A stretch of 64,000 nucleotides of DNA. It comes from Sphingomonas hankookensis (GTDB lineage Bacteria > Pseudomonadota > Alphaproteobacteria > Sphingomonadales > Sphingomonadaceae). Within the stretch, counting starts at the first letter, position 1. The number at the start of each line of letters is the position of its first letter. Where the stretch lies: assembly GCF_028551275.1 (NCBI RefSeq), contig NZ_CP117025.1, positions 801,501 to 865,500 on the forward strand, in the 5' to 3' direction. A model generated the notes under the pieces. That model made no database searches. It saw only the letters and a list, made by a program, of their open reading frames with translations, and was not told the DNA's origin. Position numbers and translations under genes: made by a program. Shown piece by piece: positions 16,184 to 24,342 of the stretch.

Positions 16184-16790
16184 AGTAAGGGAGGCCGTCA
16201 TCTCAGCCGTCACGCCGACACCAACACCGGTTCAGCCGCCCGCCGATGTCTATTCGACTGCCGAGGTCAACGCGATGCTGGAGGCACTGACGACAACCGA
16301 CCATCAGCGTCTGCTGCGGCGGTCGCGCTATCTGGCGCAGGGACATTACATACTTTCCGGTGACCTGCGGCAGGAGGCGTTCGTCCGGGCGCTCGACGGT
16401 CGTCGCCAATGTCGGCGCGGCTACGACATCGTGAACTTCCTGATTGGGATCATGCGCAGCCTGACCTCGCAGGAACGCGAAGCCGAACGCGACGGCCTGC
16501 ACCCGGTCCCGCTCGACCTCGACGACGATACGCTGGCGATGGCCTCATTGGCGCCCAGCCCGGAGCAGGTCGGGCATGATGCGCTGCATTACCGGCGGAC
16601 CCTCGCCGCGATCCAGCAGTCGATCGGGAACGACCCGCAGTTGGTCACCTTGCTGGATGCGGTGCTCGACGGCGAGAAGGGGATCGCCTTGCAGAACCGG
16701 CTGGGGCTCGATGCCAAGGGCCTAGCATCGTTGCGCAAGCAATTGCAGCGCAAGCTGGCGGCCGCCGCCAAGGACAGGAGCATACCATGA
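16161..16790 (+). CDS. Sigma-70-like regulatory protein
   Basis: A 209-residue protein resembling a divergent ECF-type sigma factor. A region-2-like helix set (HQRLLRRSRYLA ... LRQEAFVRALDG ... VNFLIGIMRSLTSQE, about residues 50-110) is followed by a linker with LAPSPEQVGHDAL and a C-terminal helical part (LQNRLGLDAKGLASLRKQLQRKLAA) where region 4 or an HTH would sit. The ATG at 16161 lies within the inverted repeat and lacks a good Shine-Dalgarno site, while GGGAGG at 16188-16193 is followed by no usual start codon, so the true start is unsure. The stop overlaps the next gene. It may direct island promoters carrying the CGGAC motif. Confidence 0.65.
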   Translation: MLSRPLYRVREAVISAVTPTPTPVQPPADVYSTAEVNAMLEALTTTDHQRLLRRSRYLAQGHYILSGDLRQEAFVRALDGRRQCRRGYDIVNFLIGIMRSLTSQEREAERDGLHPVPLDLDDDTLAMASLAPSPEQVGHDALHYRRTLAAIQQSIGNDPQLVTLLDAVLDGEKGIALQNRLGLDAKGLASLRKQLQRKLAAAAKDRSIP

Positions 16791-17137
16791 CCACCGACGC
16801 GGACGAACTGATGCAGCTGCGACTGTTGGACGACTTCCTCGACGGTGAGGATGTCGAACCTGATCTGGCCGACCTGCAGGCGGAGATCGCGCAGGCACAG
16901 CTGGCGGTAAAGAAGGCGAACTTGCGCGCGATCCGCGCCAAACTCGATGCCGGAGCCGACGCTCGGGTCGTCCCGATCGATCGAGCGCGTCTGCGGGCAC
17001 AATTGCAGCTAGCCATGTCGGGCGATGCCGACTTGCGCATGACGCTGGCTGCCCGCGGCAACGACGACCATGATATCGACGACCTGATTGACGACCTGGC
17101 CGAACTCGACCACGAAACAGGCGACCGCCCTGCGTGA
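16787..17137 (+). CDS. Small acidic helical protein of the sigma/ImmA module
   Basis: A 116-residue acidic protein, probably all-helical with coiled-coil character (DLADLQAEIAQAQLAVKKANLRAIRAKLDAG kept here in outline) and a very acidic C-terminus (DDHDIDDLIDDLAELDH). ATGA overlaps link it to the sigma-like gene, and GTGA to the metallopeptidase gene. By position it could be an anti-sigma or antirepressor cleaved by the neighbouring protease, as in ImmR/ImmA systems, but this is inference. Confidence 0.68.
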   Translation: MTTDADELMQLRLLDDFLDGEDVEPDLADLQAEIAQAQLAVKKANLRAIRAKLDAGADARVVPIDRARLRAQLQLAMSGDADLRMTLAARGNDDHDIDDLIDDLAELDHETGDRPA

Positions 17138-17874
17138 CGGACGCGGTTGATCCGCCCGCCGAGCGCCTGCTGCATGACCTCGGCATCACCGAACCGGGCG
17201 AGATCGATGTCGAGGTCATCGCCTGTGCCGTCGGTGCGGCCGTGCGCTATTGTCGCTTGGCCGTTGGCGATGCGCGGATCGTCGGCCTGGGCGACAGGGC
17301 GATCATCACGGTCGATGATCGGGCCAGCCGTGTCCGGCAGCGATTCTCCGTCGCGCATGAACTCGGTCATTGGCATCATCATCGCGGCCAACAGCTGATC
17401 TGCCGTGGCGCCGCCGAGCAACAAGACGGAGCGGCGGGCTGTGAACGTGAGGCGGACGGGTATGCTGCCGGCCTGCTCATGCCCCGCTTCATGCTGGAAC
17501 CGCTCGTCGCTGGCGTCCCGATGTCATTCGATCTGATGCATCAGATCGCCGCCACGTTTGGCGTCAGCACAATGGCGGCTGCCTTGCGACTGGCCGACCT
17601 TCATCCTGCGGCATTCGCCCTTATCGTCGAGGAAGCGGACGGGCGTAGATGGTTCAGACGATCATCAAGCCTGAACCCTCGTTGGTTCGTCCGGTCTGCA
17701 GCATCAGACATGAGCGCAACGGCTGATCGATGTCGATTGCCCCGCGCGAATGTCGCGTTCGCTGCGCCAGCGCAGCAATGGTTCTTGGGCCAAGGTGTTA
17801 GAGACGCGGAAGCGATGTACGCCATCGACCGGGTGGCATGCGGCCGGGCAGTACACCTTGTTGTAGTGAAATAG
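17134..17874 (+). CDS. ImmA/IrrE-family metallopeptidase
   Basis: A 246-residue zinc metallopeptidase. The HExxH motif is HELGH within FSVAHELGHWHHHRG (about residue 75), and the third ligand is supplied by EREADGYAAGLLMP about 30 residues later, the classic ImmA/IrrE layout (the second half of the family's usual size plus a ~90-residue C-terminal extension). Proteins of this family cleave repressors or anti-factors to induce mobile elements and stress genes. The start is GTG overlapping the upstream stop. Third gene of the operon; the defence operon on the other strand converges on it about 115 bases downstream. Confidence 0.85.
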   Translation: MTDAVDPPAERLLHDLGITEPGEIDVEVIACAVGAAVRYCRLAVGDARIVGLGDRAIITVDDRASRVRQRFSVAHELGHWHHHRGQQLICRGAAEQQDGAAGCEREADGYAAGLLMPRFMLEPLVAGVPMSFDLMHQIAATFGVSTMAAALRLADLHPAAFALIVEEADGRRWFRRSSSLNPRWFVRSAASDMSATADRCRLPRANVAFAAPAQQWFLGQGVRDAEAMYAIDRVACGRAVHLVVVK

Positions 17875-17989
17875 TTTGACGGTGAGCTACGGAAGATACC
17901 TGGTGGAGAGCCGCCCGTCCGCTTTAGGGCGACGAGTCTAGCTAATCGCCCGTTCGTTCAAGCTGTGGCGGGCAGGGCCTAAGGCTGGG

Positions 17990-18265
17990 TCAGGCTGATT
18001 TTGAGCGTTCCGCCGATCGCCGGCCGATCGCGTCCCAGAAGGAGCTATTCATGACATTGGAATAATCGATCGGCAGCAGCTCCATCCAGCCGATGACCTG
18101 GAGGAGGGTAAGGAGGCCGAGCCCGATCGCGGAGCCGGCGAGTTGCTCGCCGAGCAGGTTCGTCTCGAACGCCGAGCTAAAGTAAAGCGCGGACTTGATG
18201 CCGTCGGCGCCCAGAACGGCGCTGGGCGTGAACAGGAGGTCGGGGCCAAGGATTAGCAGGTCGGG
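17990..18265 (-). pseudogene. 3' part of IS-split nuclease-like gene (DUF6602-like)
   Basis: The C-terminal ~90 codons of a gene whose 5' part lies at 21200-21815. Reading leftward from the IS3 edge gives PDLLILGPDLLFTPSAVLG ... WMELLPIDYS and a stop at 17990. Deleting the IS3 element and one copy of its 4-bp target duplication (CGGG, 18262-18265 and 21200-21203) joins the parts in frame as GGDHAPDLLILG, giving a 295-residue protein. The fragment has no start or ribosome binding site of its own, so it is not expected to be translated. Confidence 0.8.
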
Positions 18266-18299
18266 TGAGCAGCCCCCATCGGGTGGTCCGGGTTATTAG

Positions 18300-18640
18300 T
18301 TAGTGCATTGTCGTCTCCGCCGCCATTGCCGGTCGTAGGTGGAGCGAAGCGGAACCGGAGGCCGGCAATGGCGGTGTCGCCGCTTGTGGTGCGGGCGGCC
18401 GATAGCCCAGGCTGCTGTGCGGCCGGACGGTGTTGTAGTGACGGCGCCACGCCTCGATCAGTACCCTTGCTTCAGCGAGGCTGTAGAAGATCTCGCCGTT
18501 GAGCAGCTCATCGCGCAGCGAGCCGTTGAAGCTCTCGTTGTAGCCATTCTCCCACGGCGAACCCGGCACGATGTACAGCGTCTTCACGCCAACCTGCCCG
18601 AGCCATTTCTGAACCGCGGTAGCGATGAACTCGCTGCCGT
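18300..18640 (-). pseudogene. IS3 transposase orfB, C-terminal part
   Basis: C-terminal part of the DDE integrase-type transposase: [17 protein letters not shown], the catalytic-Glu region [19 protein letters not shown] and the family end [18 protein letters not shown]. It is cut from its N-terminal half by the IS110-family element after the codon for Asn of the catalytic RSDNG motif. The open frame running from the IS110 edge begins at an accidental ATG, so this is a fragment rather than a working gene. Confidence 0.88.
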
Positions 18641-18676
18641 AGCACATTGGGAAGCGCTGGTTCGGGAGCCGCTATG

Positions 18677-18724
18677 GCCCTGATGAAGACAAGGCCGCGT
18701 AGCGGCCGCAGACTTCATCAGGGC
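18677..18724 (+). repeat. Long hairpin in the IS110 left end
   Basis: A strong stem-loop just ahead of the transposase: GCCCTGATGAAG (18677-18688) pairs with CTTCATCAGGGC (18713-18724), and inside it GGCCGC (18693-18698) pairs with GCGGCC (18702-18707) around a 3-base loop. It could be part of a structured leader or guide RNA, or protect the element from read-through transcription. Confidence 0.75.
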
Positions 18725-18792
18725 AAGCCATGGCCGGTCAGCAGGTATCTAAAGTGAGGTTGTCGAGACAACACTTTGGAGGCCGACCGACC

Positions 18793-20064
18793 ATGACCAA
18801 GCTCACCTCTACGCCTGCCGGCGCCGTGCTGGTAGCCATCGACATGTCCAAGAGCCGACAGGAGGTTCTCATCGAGCGACCGGAAGGCGGCCGGCGCCGG
18901 CGGATGACCGTCATGGCGACCAGGCAGGACTATGACGGCTTTGCCGAGCAACTCGCTGCTATCGGGCGCCCTATCATCGTCGGGTTCGAGGCGACGGGTA
19001 ATTACCATCGTACGCTGGCGCACCGGCTGCTGACGGCAGGGTTCGAGCTGCGCCTCATCTCGTCGGTCGCGCTCGCCAGAACGCGCGAGGCGCTGCACAA
19101 CGGCTGGGACAAGAACGACTCCAAGGACGCGCAGGTCATCCTGCACATGCTGCGGATCGGTGCGACGCAGCGCTACGTCGACCCGCTGGTGGCCGGAATC
19201 AACGACCTGCAGGAGCTCTCGAAGACTCACGAGACGATCTCAAGGATGAAGACGCAGACCTGGCATCGGATCCTGACCCACTACCTGCCGCTGTACTTCC
19301 CCGAGATCGCCCGCTTCGCAGGCAACAGCCGGTCCGACTGGTTCCTGGCGCTCATCGAGCGGTTTCCGACGCCGGCCACCATCACGGCGCTGGACCGCGA
19401 GGCGTTCTCGGCCGCGGCATGGCCGCTCATCGGCCGCAAGGTCTCCAAGGCACGCCTCATCAACGACATCTACGAGACGGCGTCCGCCTCGACGGCACTG
19501 CCGGTGCCGGAGAACTCAGCCGCCATCACCATGTTCCGCATGGTCATCGCGCAGGGCCGCAGCCTCATCCACCAGCGAGACGAGATCGAGCGGCTGGCCC
19601 ATGCGCGGCTCGCCGATGACGTCGACTACCAGCTGCTGCGCAACATTCCGGGCATCGGTCCGATCAACGCGCTGACCATCCTGGCCGAGGCCGGTGATCT
19701 GCGGCGCTTCAACCATCATCGTCAGTTCCTGAAGTTCTGCGGTCTCGATCTCGCAACGTGTCAGTCAGGCACGTTCCGTGGCCGCACGAAGCTGTCCAAG
19801 TACGGCAATGCGCGCCTGCGCCGGACCTTCTGGATGGCTGCCCAGGTCGCCGCGCGTCAGCGCGACAACAGCTTCCGCGACAAGCTCGGACGATATGTCG
19901 CCGGGCACGCGGACGATGCCGACCGTCGCCGCAAGGCGATGACGGCGCTCACCGCCAAGATGGCGCGCGTGGCTCACGCCGTCATCAAGACGGGGACAGA
20001 GTACCGGCCGTTCCTCGAACGGTCGGATGCCAGGTGGAAGGACCCCTCTCTGCAAGTGCCGTGA
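18793..20064 (+). CDS. IS110-family transposase (DEDD recombinase)
   Basis: A 423-residue transposase. The N-terminal RuvC-like DEDD domain has VAIDMSKSRQEV (first Asp, about residue 16), VGFEATGNYH (Glu, about residue 64) and KNDSKDAQVI (Asp pair, about residue 115). The C-terminal Transposase_20 domain has IPGIGPINALTILAEAG and FCGLDLATCQSGTF then SKYGNARLRR, with the conserved Ser region. GGAGG ten bases ahead supports ATG 18793 over the longer frame from 18730. It appears intact, so the element may still be active. Confidence 0.94.
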   Translation: MTKLTSTPAGAVLVAIDMSKSRQEVLIERPEGGRRRRMTVMATRQDYDGFAEQLAAIGRPIIVGFEATGNYHRTLAHRLLTAGFELRLISSVALARTREALHNGWDKNDSKDAQVILHMLRIGATQRYVDPLVAGINDLQELSKTHETISRMKTQTWHRILTHYLPLYFPEIARFAGNSRSDWFLALIERFPTPATITALDREAFSAAAWPLIGRKVSKARLINDIYETASASTALPVPENSAAITMFRMVIAQGRSLIHQRDEIERLAHARLADDVDYQLLRNIPGIGPINALTILAEAGDLRRFNHHRQFLKFCGLDLATCQSGTFRGRTKLSKYGNARLRRTFWMAAQVAARQRDNSFRDKLGRYVAGHADDADRRRKAMTALTAKMARVAHAVIKTGTEYRPFLERSDARWKDPSLQVP

Positions 20065-20303
20065 GGGCGCTCGTCGAGCGACCCTGTAGATAATGTTCGG
20101 GCCTTCCACCTGGGTGCGTATCTCGTTTTAAGGATGGTGAGGACCACGGCCGCCTCGGCGCTGCTGGATCCTGTGTTTGCTATGGCAGGGAGCGATCCCG
20201 TTGACGGTGGGAGCCATCTGGCTCAGATTGCATGCCGCGCCGACGGTTGTCGGCGCATGGATATCTGCTGGCCAAAACCCGCCGCTGCTTCCCGACATAG
20301 GAC
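20065..20303 (+). ncRNA. Candidate IS110/IS1111 guide (bridge/seek) RNA region
   Basis: The 239-base non-coding right end of the IS110-family element. Elements with subterminal repeats (IS1111 group) are known to encode their target-guiding RNA downstream of the transposase. The stretch has several hairpin-capable segments (for example GGGCGCTCGTCGAGCGACCC right after the gene and CGCGCCGACGGTTGTCGGCGCG near 20237). TATCTG at 20262-20267 also occurs in the target flank at 20306-20311, which could be chance. The RNA is inferred, not demonstrated. Confidence 0.35.
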
Positions 20304-20861
20304 GTTATCTGATCTGATATGCGCGGGCGGACCCCTCGCGATGAACAGGTCGGCAAGCGCTGCCAGCACGTCTTCGTGTCGAAGCTGGCGCGCGACGACC
20401 AGTGCCAGGCATTCCCTGCTGGCCTCATCGATGATGGTCAGTATCCGGAACTTGCGCCCGTCATGCGTCCGCGCTTCGACGAAGTCATACGCCCACACAT
20501 GCCCCGGATACTCCGGTCGCAGCCGGATGCACGAGCCGTCGTTCAACCATAGCCGGCCACGTTTAGGTTGCTTCTGCGGCACCTTGAGGCCTTCGCGCCG
20601 CCAGATCCGCTCCACCCGTTTATGGTTCACCGACCAGCCCGCCGCATGCAGCAGTGCGGTTACCCGGCGGTAGCCGTAGCGCCCGTACTGCCTGGCCAGC
20701 GCGACGATGTCGTCGGTCAGCACCTCTTCGTCATCTGCCCCGCACGGCACCTTGCGCTGTGTCGACCGGTGCTGCCCCAGCACGCGGCACACGCGCCGCT
20801 CGGATACGTACAGCACCTCTCGCACCTGGTCGATGCAGCGTCGGCGTCGCGCGGGGCTCAG
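20304..20861 (-). pseudogene. IS3 transposase orfB, N-terminal part
   Basis: N-terminal part of the IS3 DDE transposase: an HTH_21-like region (YVSERRVCRVLGQHRST, YGRYGYRRVTALLHAAGW), then the first catalytic Asp in GHVWAYDFVEARTHDG and the start of the second in AHIRSDN, where the IS110-family element interrupts it. It overlaps orfA's end and would be made by a programmed -1 frameshift from orfA. Its catalytic domain is completed by 18300-18640 only if the IS110-family element is excised. Confidence 0.87.
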
Positions 20862-21136
20862 AAGTTTCCCCGCGCCGCCTCCTGTAGAATCAACTTGTCC
20901 AGTGTCAGGTCGGAGATCGCACGCCGCAGCCGCAGGTTCTCCTTCTCCAGATCTTTCATCCGACGCGCCTGATCCGTCTTCAAGCCGCCGTACTCCTTGC
21001 GCCAGCGGTAGTAAGTCTGCTCGCTGACCGCGATCCGCCGGCATGCCTCAGCGGTCGTCCCGCCCTGGCCCAGCATGATCTCGACCTCACGCAGCTTCCC
21101 GATGATCTCCTCAGGCTTGTGCTTCTTGGCAGGCAT
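20858..21136 (-). CDS. IS3-family transposase orfA
   Basis: A 92-residue HTH_Tnp_1 protein (KHKPEEIIGKLREVEIMLGQG ... AVSEQTYYRWRKEYGGL) with a C-terminal leucine-zipper region (KDLEKENLRLRRAI). It starts 63 bases in from the right terminal repeat. OrfA binds the IS ends and is fused to orfB by frameshifting in intact copies. This copy is complete, but without an intact orfB it cannot mobilise the IS alone. Confidence 0.92.
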   Translation of the reverse strand: MPAKKHKPEEIIGKLREVEIMLGQGGTTAEACRRIAVSEQTYYRWRKEYGGLKTDQARRMKDLEKENLRLRRAISDLTLDKLILQEAARGNF

Positions 21137-21199
21137 GCGTCGTCCCTTCCTTGATCCAGACTGTCATAGTCGATGGACCACTCAGAAGGGGGCAGCTCA

Positions 21200-21815
21200 C
21201 GGGCGCGTGATCGCCGCCTATCTGCAGACGGGTCGGATCGAATGCGGGATTGGCGAGAGTGGCGTTGCGCGCGAAGACGACGCCGAACAACTCGTTCTTG
21301 AGCTCTGGATAATAAGCCGGCCAGTCTCGACGCTTGGGTTCGGTGAAACGCAGCTGCTTGCGATACTCGAGGTTGGGATTGGCCGTGCGCTTCGCACCGA
21401 GCCGCTTGGCGGCGCGTACCTGCTCCACCGCCTTGGCCAGCGTCTGCGATGCGCCTAATGTGGCGCCCAGCGACAGGCCGTGCTTGCACTCGATATAGGC
21501 ATAGGCGGCCTCCACCGGGACCTGCTCCTTAATCGCATAATTGGGCGCGATCGAGGAGCGAAGCGTCGGATATGACAGGCGATCGTAGATGACTAGATCA
21601 TCGCCCGCCTCTTGTCCGTCGAAGGTGACGATCGAACCTCGGCAGACACCATAGCGCGCGGGCAGGATATCTGTAAGCACCTCGCAGAGGGCGACCTCAT
21701 ATTCGTCGCCGAGATCGAAATTATACTGGGCTTCGATGAGCGAGAGGCGGGCAGCGACACGCCGGCTAAGCTTTCCGGCAAAGTCCTTGTAGGGTTGAGC
21801 GACGGATAGCGACAT
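21200..21815 (-). pseudogene. 5' part of IS-split nuclease-like gene (DUF6602-like)
   Basis: The N-terminal ~205 codons of the gene completed at 17990-18265. The pattern YNFDLGDEYEVALCEVL (residues 31-47), then AGDDLVIYDRL (70-80) and YAYIECKHGLS (106-114) fits a PD-(D/E)XK-type nuclease fold: an N-terminal Glu, an Asp after a hydrophobic strand and the E-x-K pair (Glu109, Lys111). This matches DUF6602-like proteins as I know them. It starts 25 bases after the ietS-like stop, as third gene of that operon. In the present state it reads into IS3 sequence and ends with a foreign tail, so the nuclease-like product is probably truncated after the ExK motif. Confidence 0.78.
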
Positions 21816-21840
21816 GGAGGGGACGGGTCCTTGAGGAGCG

Positions 21841-24339
21841 TCAGACGCGCGAGGTGATGCGCGCTGCGGTGCGGATGTCGGCGATCGTGGTGCCGAGCGC
21901 CTGAAGGTTCTGGCGCATGTCGTTAAAGACTGGCTTCTCGCCCTCGGGATCGCTGATCGTGAGGATGGCGGTGAAGGGCACGCCGCCCTCCGGCATCACC
22001 TCACCGGCGCGGGTGAGATAATCAACGAACAACCGCCAGTTCGACGAGGGTCCGACGCCGCGCGGGAAAGTCTTCTCATGTACCTTTACCGGGCTCCATT
22101 TAAGGTCATGCTCGATGAGTTCGGCCTCGACCGAAGGCGCGCGTGACGAGGGCAGGTAGAGCGGCTCAAGGCGGCCCTTCCACTTGCCGTCTTTCTGTTC
22201 TTGCTGGAGCGTCGCGTTGACGTTGATCCGGACGAATTCGGCGCCGAAGCGCGGATCAAGGGGCGGCGTCGAGACGAGGGTGAGGCGCGCGCGGCCGCGG
22301 CAGGTGCCGCCGTCGCCGACCAGCGAGGCGGGCCAGGGGAAGCGGAAATTGATCTGCTGCCCCTGCTGGATGCGCGATGCGAAGACGAGCGTGATCGCAT
22401 GATCGCCGCTCTCCATGATGCGGTCGGCGGACGGCGGCATGCCGAAGCCGACGAGATGACGCGCGACCGGTGCCAGCACTTTGTGGCGCAGCGGCTCGGG
22501 CAGTTGCGCGTGATGGACGAGGAGCCCGATTAAGGTCTCGCGCGACACCTCGCCTTCGATTGCATGGTCGAGCGCGGCCGCGGTCTTAGCGATGAGCGGC
22601 GCGGCGTAGCTCGTACCGCAATCATCGACGACGGTGCCATCGGGAAGGATGGAGAACAGTCCGTGGCCTACGGTGGGATGGACGGTGCCCGACCCACCAA
22701 CATGGGCGAGGTCGGGCTTGACCCCGGCCCGCAGGCCCGGACCACGGCGGCTGTAGCGGGCTGGTGCATGCGCAACGCAGCCGTCATGGCCGATCGGGTT
22801 AAGCGCGGCGACCGCGACGTTGCGCGCGCTTTCCGCCGGCATCAGCAGCCCGTCATTGCGGGCGACCGCGAGGCCCGAGAGCGCGGTCGCCGGGTCGCTC
22901 ACCCATTCGGCACGCGCGTCCTGCGGGCGGGTGTTGCCCGCCGACATGAAGATCACCGCATTGTTGTCTTCGGCGATGCGATCAAGCCGTACCGCATAGG
23001 GGCTGTAGGCCTCAGGCGCCGCCGGCTGCATGATGTTGAGGCTCATGTTGAAGACGCGCACGCCGTGCCGCGCACGGGCGTCGGCGACCGCCGCGTCCAT
23101 CTCGTCAAAAAATTGGGTGAGGCCGCCCGAATAATAAGTCTCGAAGACGCCCTCGGTCTCTTCCGGGTAGATCGCGATGTCGACCAGCTCTGCGCCATCG
23201 GCCTCGGGGCAGTTCTGGACGCCGTTGAGGCTGCCGCCGGCAACCGCGAGACCGCCGATGAAGGTGCCATGCTCCTGGTCGACATTCTCGTCGGCAAGAA
23301 CGCCCCAGCGGTCGATGATCCAGTCGCCGAGAGCGTCGCTGACACCGCCGTCGATGATGCCGATGCGGGGATGGGTGCGCGCGGTGTCGCGTACCGGCAG
23401 GGTTAGCGTGCGAGGCCGGGCCTGGCCTCGCTCGTTGCTCGGCGCGGAGCGGGTGACGATGCCAGGCAAGCCGATCCGGCGAACTAGGGGATGTCTTTCG
23501 AGGAAAGAGAGGAGGCGAAAATGGCGCTCGCGATCCGGGCTGAACGGCGCCAAGTCCTTGCGGCGTTCTGCCGCGCCACCATCGACCATCAGCAGCACCG
23601 CGCCGTCCGCGCCTTCGTCGACTCGTACCGAGACCAAAGGCTGGTGGCGGCGCAGATGGGCGACGCGTTCAACCGAGACGCCGAAGCCCAGTGCATTGAA
23701 GCCGGCGAGGAAGGATTCGACGAGCTGGCGATGGGCGGCGTCGAGGCGATCCCAGTCACCGCGCGGCGGCACCCCGTCGAAGAGTTCAACCTGATAGCCG
23801 CTGCCCGTCATCGGATTGGACAACCAACTGATCGCTTCGTCGATCGAGAAGGACCGGCGGTCGGCCGGGCCATAGAGTTCGATGCGCTCGATCGCGCCGG
23901 TCTCGCTCTTGCGCCCGGACGGGTTGGGTACGTCCTTTTCCTTCTCCTTGTCCCACTTCATCTCGGTGATGGTCTCGGCGCGGCCGATTTCGGCGGCGAT
24001 CTGGGCGAGCGCGGTCGGGCGGGCCTCGACGATCATGACGCCGAGATCGCCACCGCCGACCACCGGTGCCCGGTCTTCGCGGAACAGCGATTGCATCGGG
24101 CGGTGGCTCTTAGCCCAGGCTTCGCGTCGCAGGATCACCTTGACGAAGCCGACTGGACCCGCCGCCTGGGCTGCGAGCGTCGCCGAGATGGTGCCGAGCT
24201 GGCCGATCAGCGCGGTGCGGTGGGCCAGAAACTCGCGATCGCGGTGAGCAAAGAAGTCCTTCCGCCCGCCGCCGCCAGCCTTTTCACGCGCTTCCTCATA
24301 ATTCTCAGTATTGAGGACGATCTGAACCGGACCCGCCAT
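21841..24339 (-). CDS. ietS: Subtilisin-like protease of an ietAS-like system
   Basis: An 832-residue cytoplasmic S8 peptidase with no signal peptide. The N-terminal ~300 residues are unassigned. The catalytic domain shows Asp in RIGIIDGGVSD (about 328), His in QEHGTFIGGLAV (about 357), Asn in FMSAGNTRP and Ser in DCGTSYAAPLIA (about 576), followed by a ~230-residue C-terminal beta-rich part. GAGGAAGAGAG at the end of the upstream AAA gene serves as ribosome site, with 3 bases between the genes. An AAA ATPase paired with such a subtilase matches ietAS, described as a plasmid stability/incompatibility module and later as an anti-phage system. The assignment rests on pairing and motifs. Confidence 0.82.
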   Translation of the reverse strand: MAGPVQIVLNTENYEEAREKAGGGGRKDFFAHRDREFLAHRTALIGQLGTISATLAAQAAGPVGFVKVILRREAWAKSHRPMQSLFREDRAPVVGGGDLGVMIVEARPTALAQIAAEIGRAETITEMKWDKEKEKDVPNPSGRKSETGAIERIELYGPADRRSFSIDEAISWLSNPMTGSGYQVELFDGVPPRGDWDRLDAAHRQLVESFLAGFNALGFGVSVERVAHLRRHQPLVSVRVDEGADGAVLLMVDGGAAERRKDLAPFSPDRERHFRLLSFLERHPLVRRIGLPGIVTRSAPSNERGQARPRTLTLPVRDTARTHPRIGIIDGGVSDALGDWIIDRWGVLADENVDQEHGTFIGGLAVAGGSLNGVQNCPEADGAELVDIAIYPEETEGVFETYYSGGLTQFFDEMDAAVADARARHGVRVFNMSLNIMQPAAPEAYSPYAVRLDRIAEDNNAVIFMSAGNTRPQDARAEWVSDPATALSGLAVARNDGLLMPAESARNVAVAALNPIGHDGCVAHAPARYSRRGPGLRAGVKPDLAHVGGSGTVHPTVGHGLFSILPDGTVVDDCGTSYAAPLIAKTAAALDHAIEGEVSRETLIGLLVHHAQLPEPLRHKVLAPVARHLVGFGMPPSADRIMESGDHAITLVFASRIQQGQQINFRFPWPASLVGDGGTCRGRARLTLVSTPPLDPRFGAEFVRINVNATLQQEQKDGKWKGRLEPLYLPSSRAPSVEAELIEHDLKWSPVKVHEKTFPRGVGPSSNWRLFVDYLTRAGEVMPEGGVPFTAILTISDPEGEKPVFNDMRQNLQALGTTIADIRTAARITSRV

Positions 24340-24342
24340 GGC

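Larger units (their letters stand above)
18641..20303 (+). mobile_element. IS110-family element (IS1111-like ends) inside IS3 orfB
   Basis: About 1.66 kb. The boundaries come from rebuilding the interrupted orfB: ...TCGCTGCCGT at 18640 and GTTATCTGATC at 20304 join to restore IRSDNGSEF, with GT possibly duplicated. Both ends contain GGGAAGC starting ten bases in from the GT (left 18649; right on the opposite strand, ~20288-20294), i.e. subterminal rather than terminal inverted repeats, as in the IS1111 subgroup. It carries one DEDD transposase gene and non-coding ends of about 150 (left) and 239 (right) bases. Confidence 0.88.
18266..21199 (-). mobile_element. IS3-family insertion sequence (IS407-like), itself interrupted
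   Basis: Ends are defined by imperfect terminal inverted repeats, TGAGCAGCCCCCATCGGGTG at 18266 and TGAGCTGCCCCCTTCTGAGT read inward from 21199, both continuing GGTCC. Flanking CGGG copies form a 4-bp target duplication, which with orfA/orfB organisation fits the IS407 subgroup. Without the inserted IS110-family element the IS is about 1.27 kb, a normal size. It carries orfA at 20858-21136 and orfB split between about 20304-20861 and 18300-18640. It has disrupted the third gene of the ietAS-like operon. Confidence 0.9.

Noticed and set aside
18049..18249. A 66-codon minus-strand ORF before the IS3 element
   Set aside because: It is in a different frame from the true remnant of the nuclease-like gene; Ser/Arg/Pro-rich shadow.
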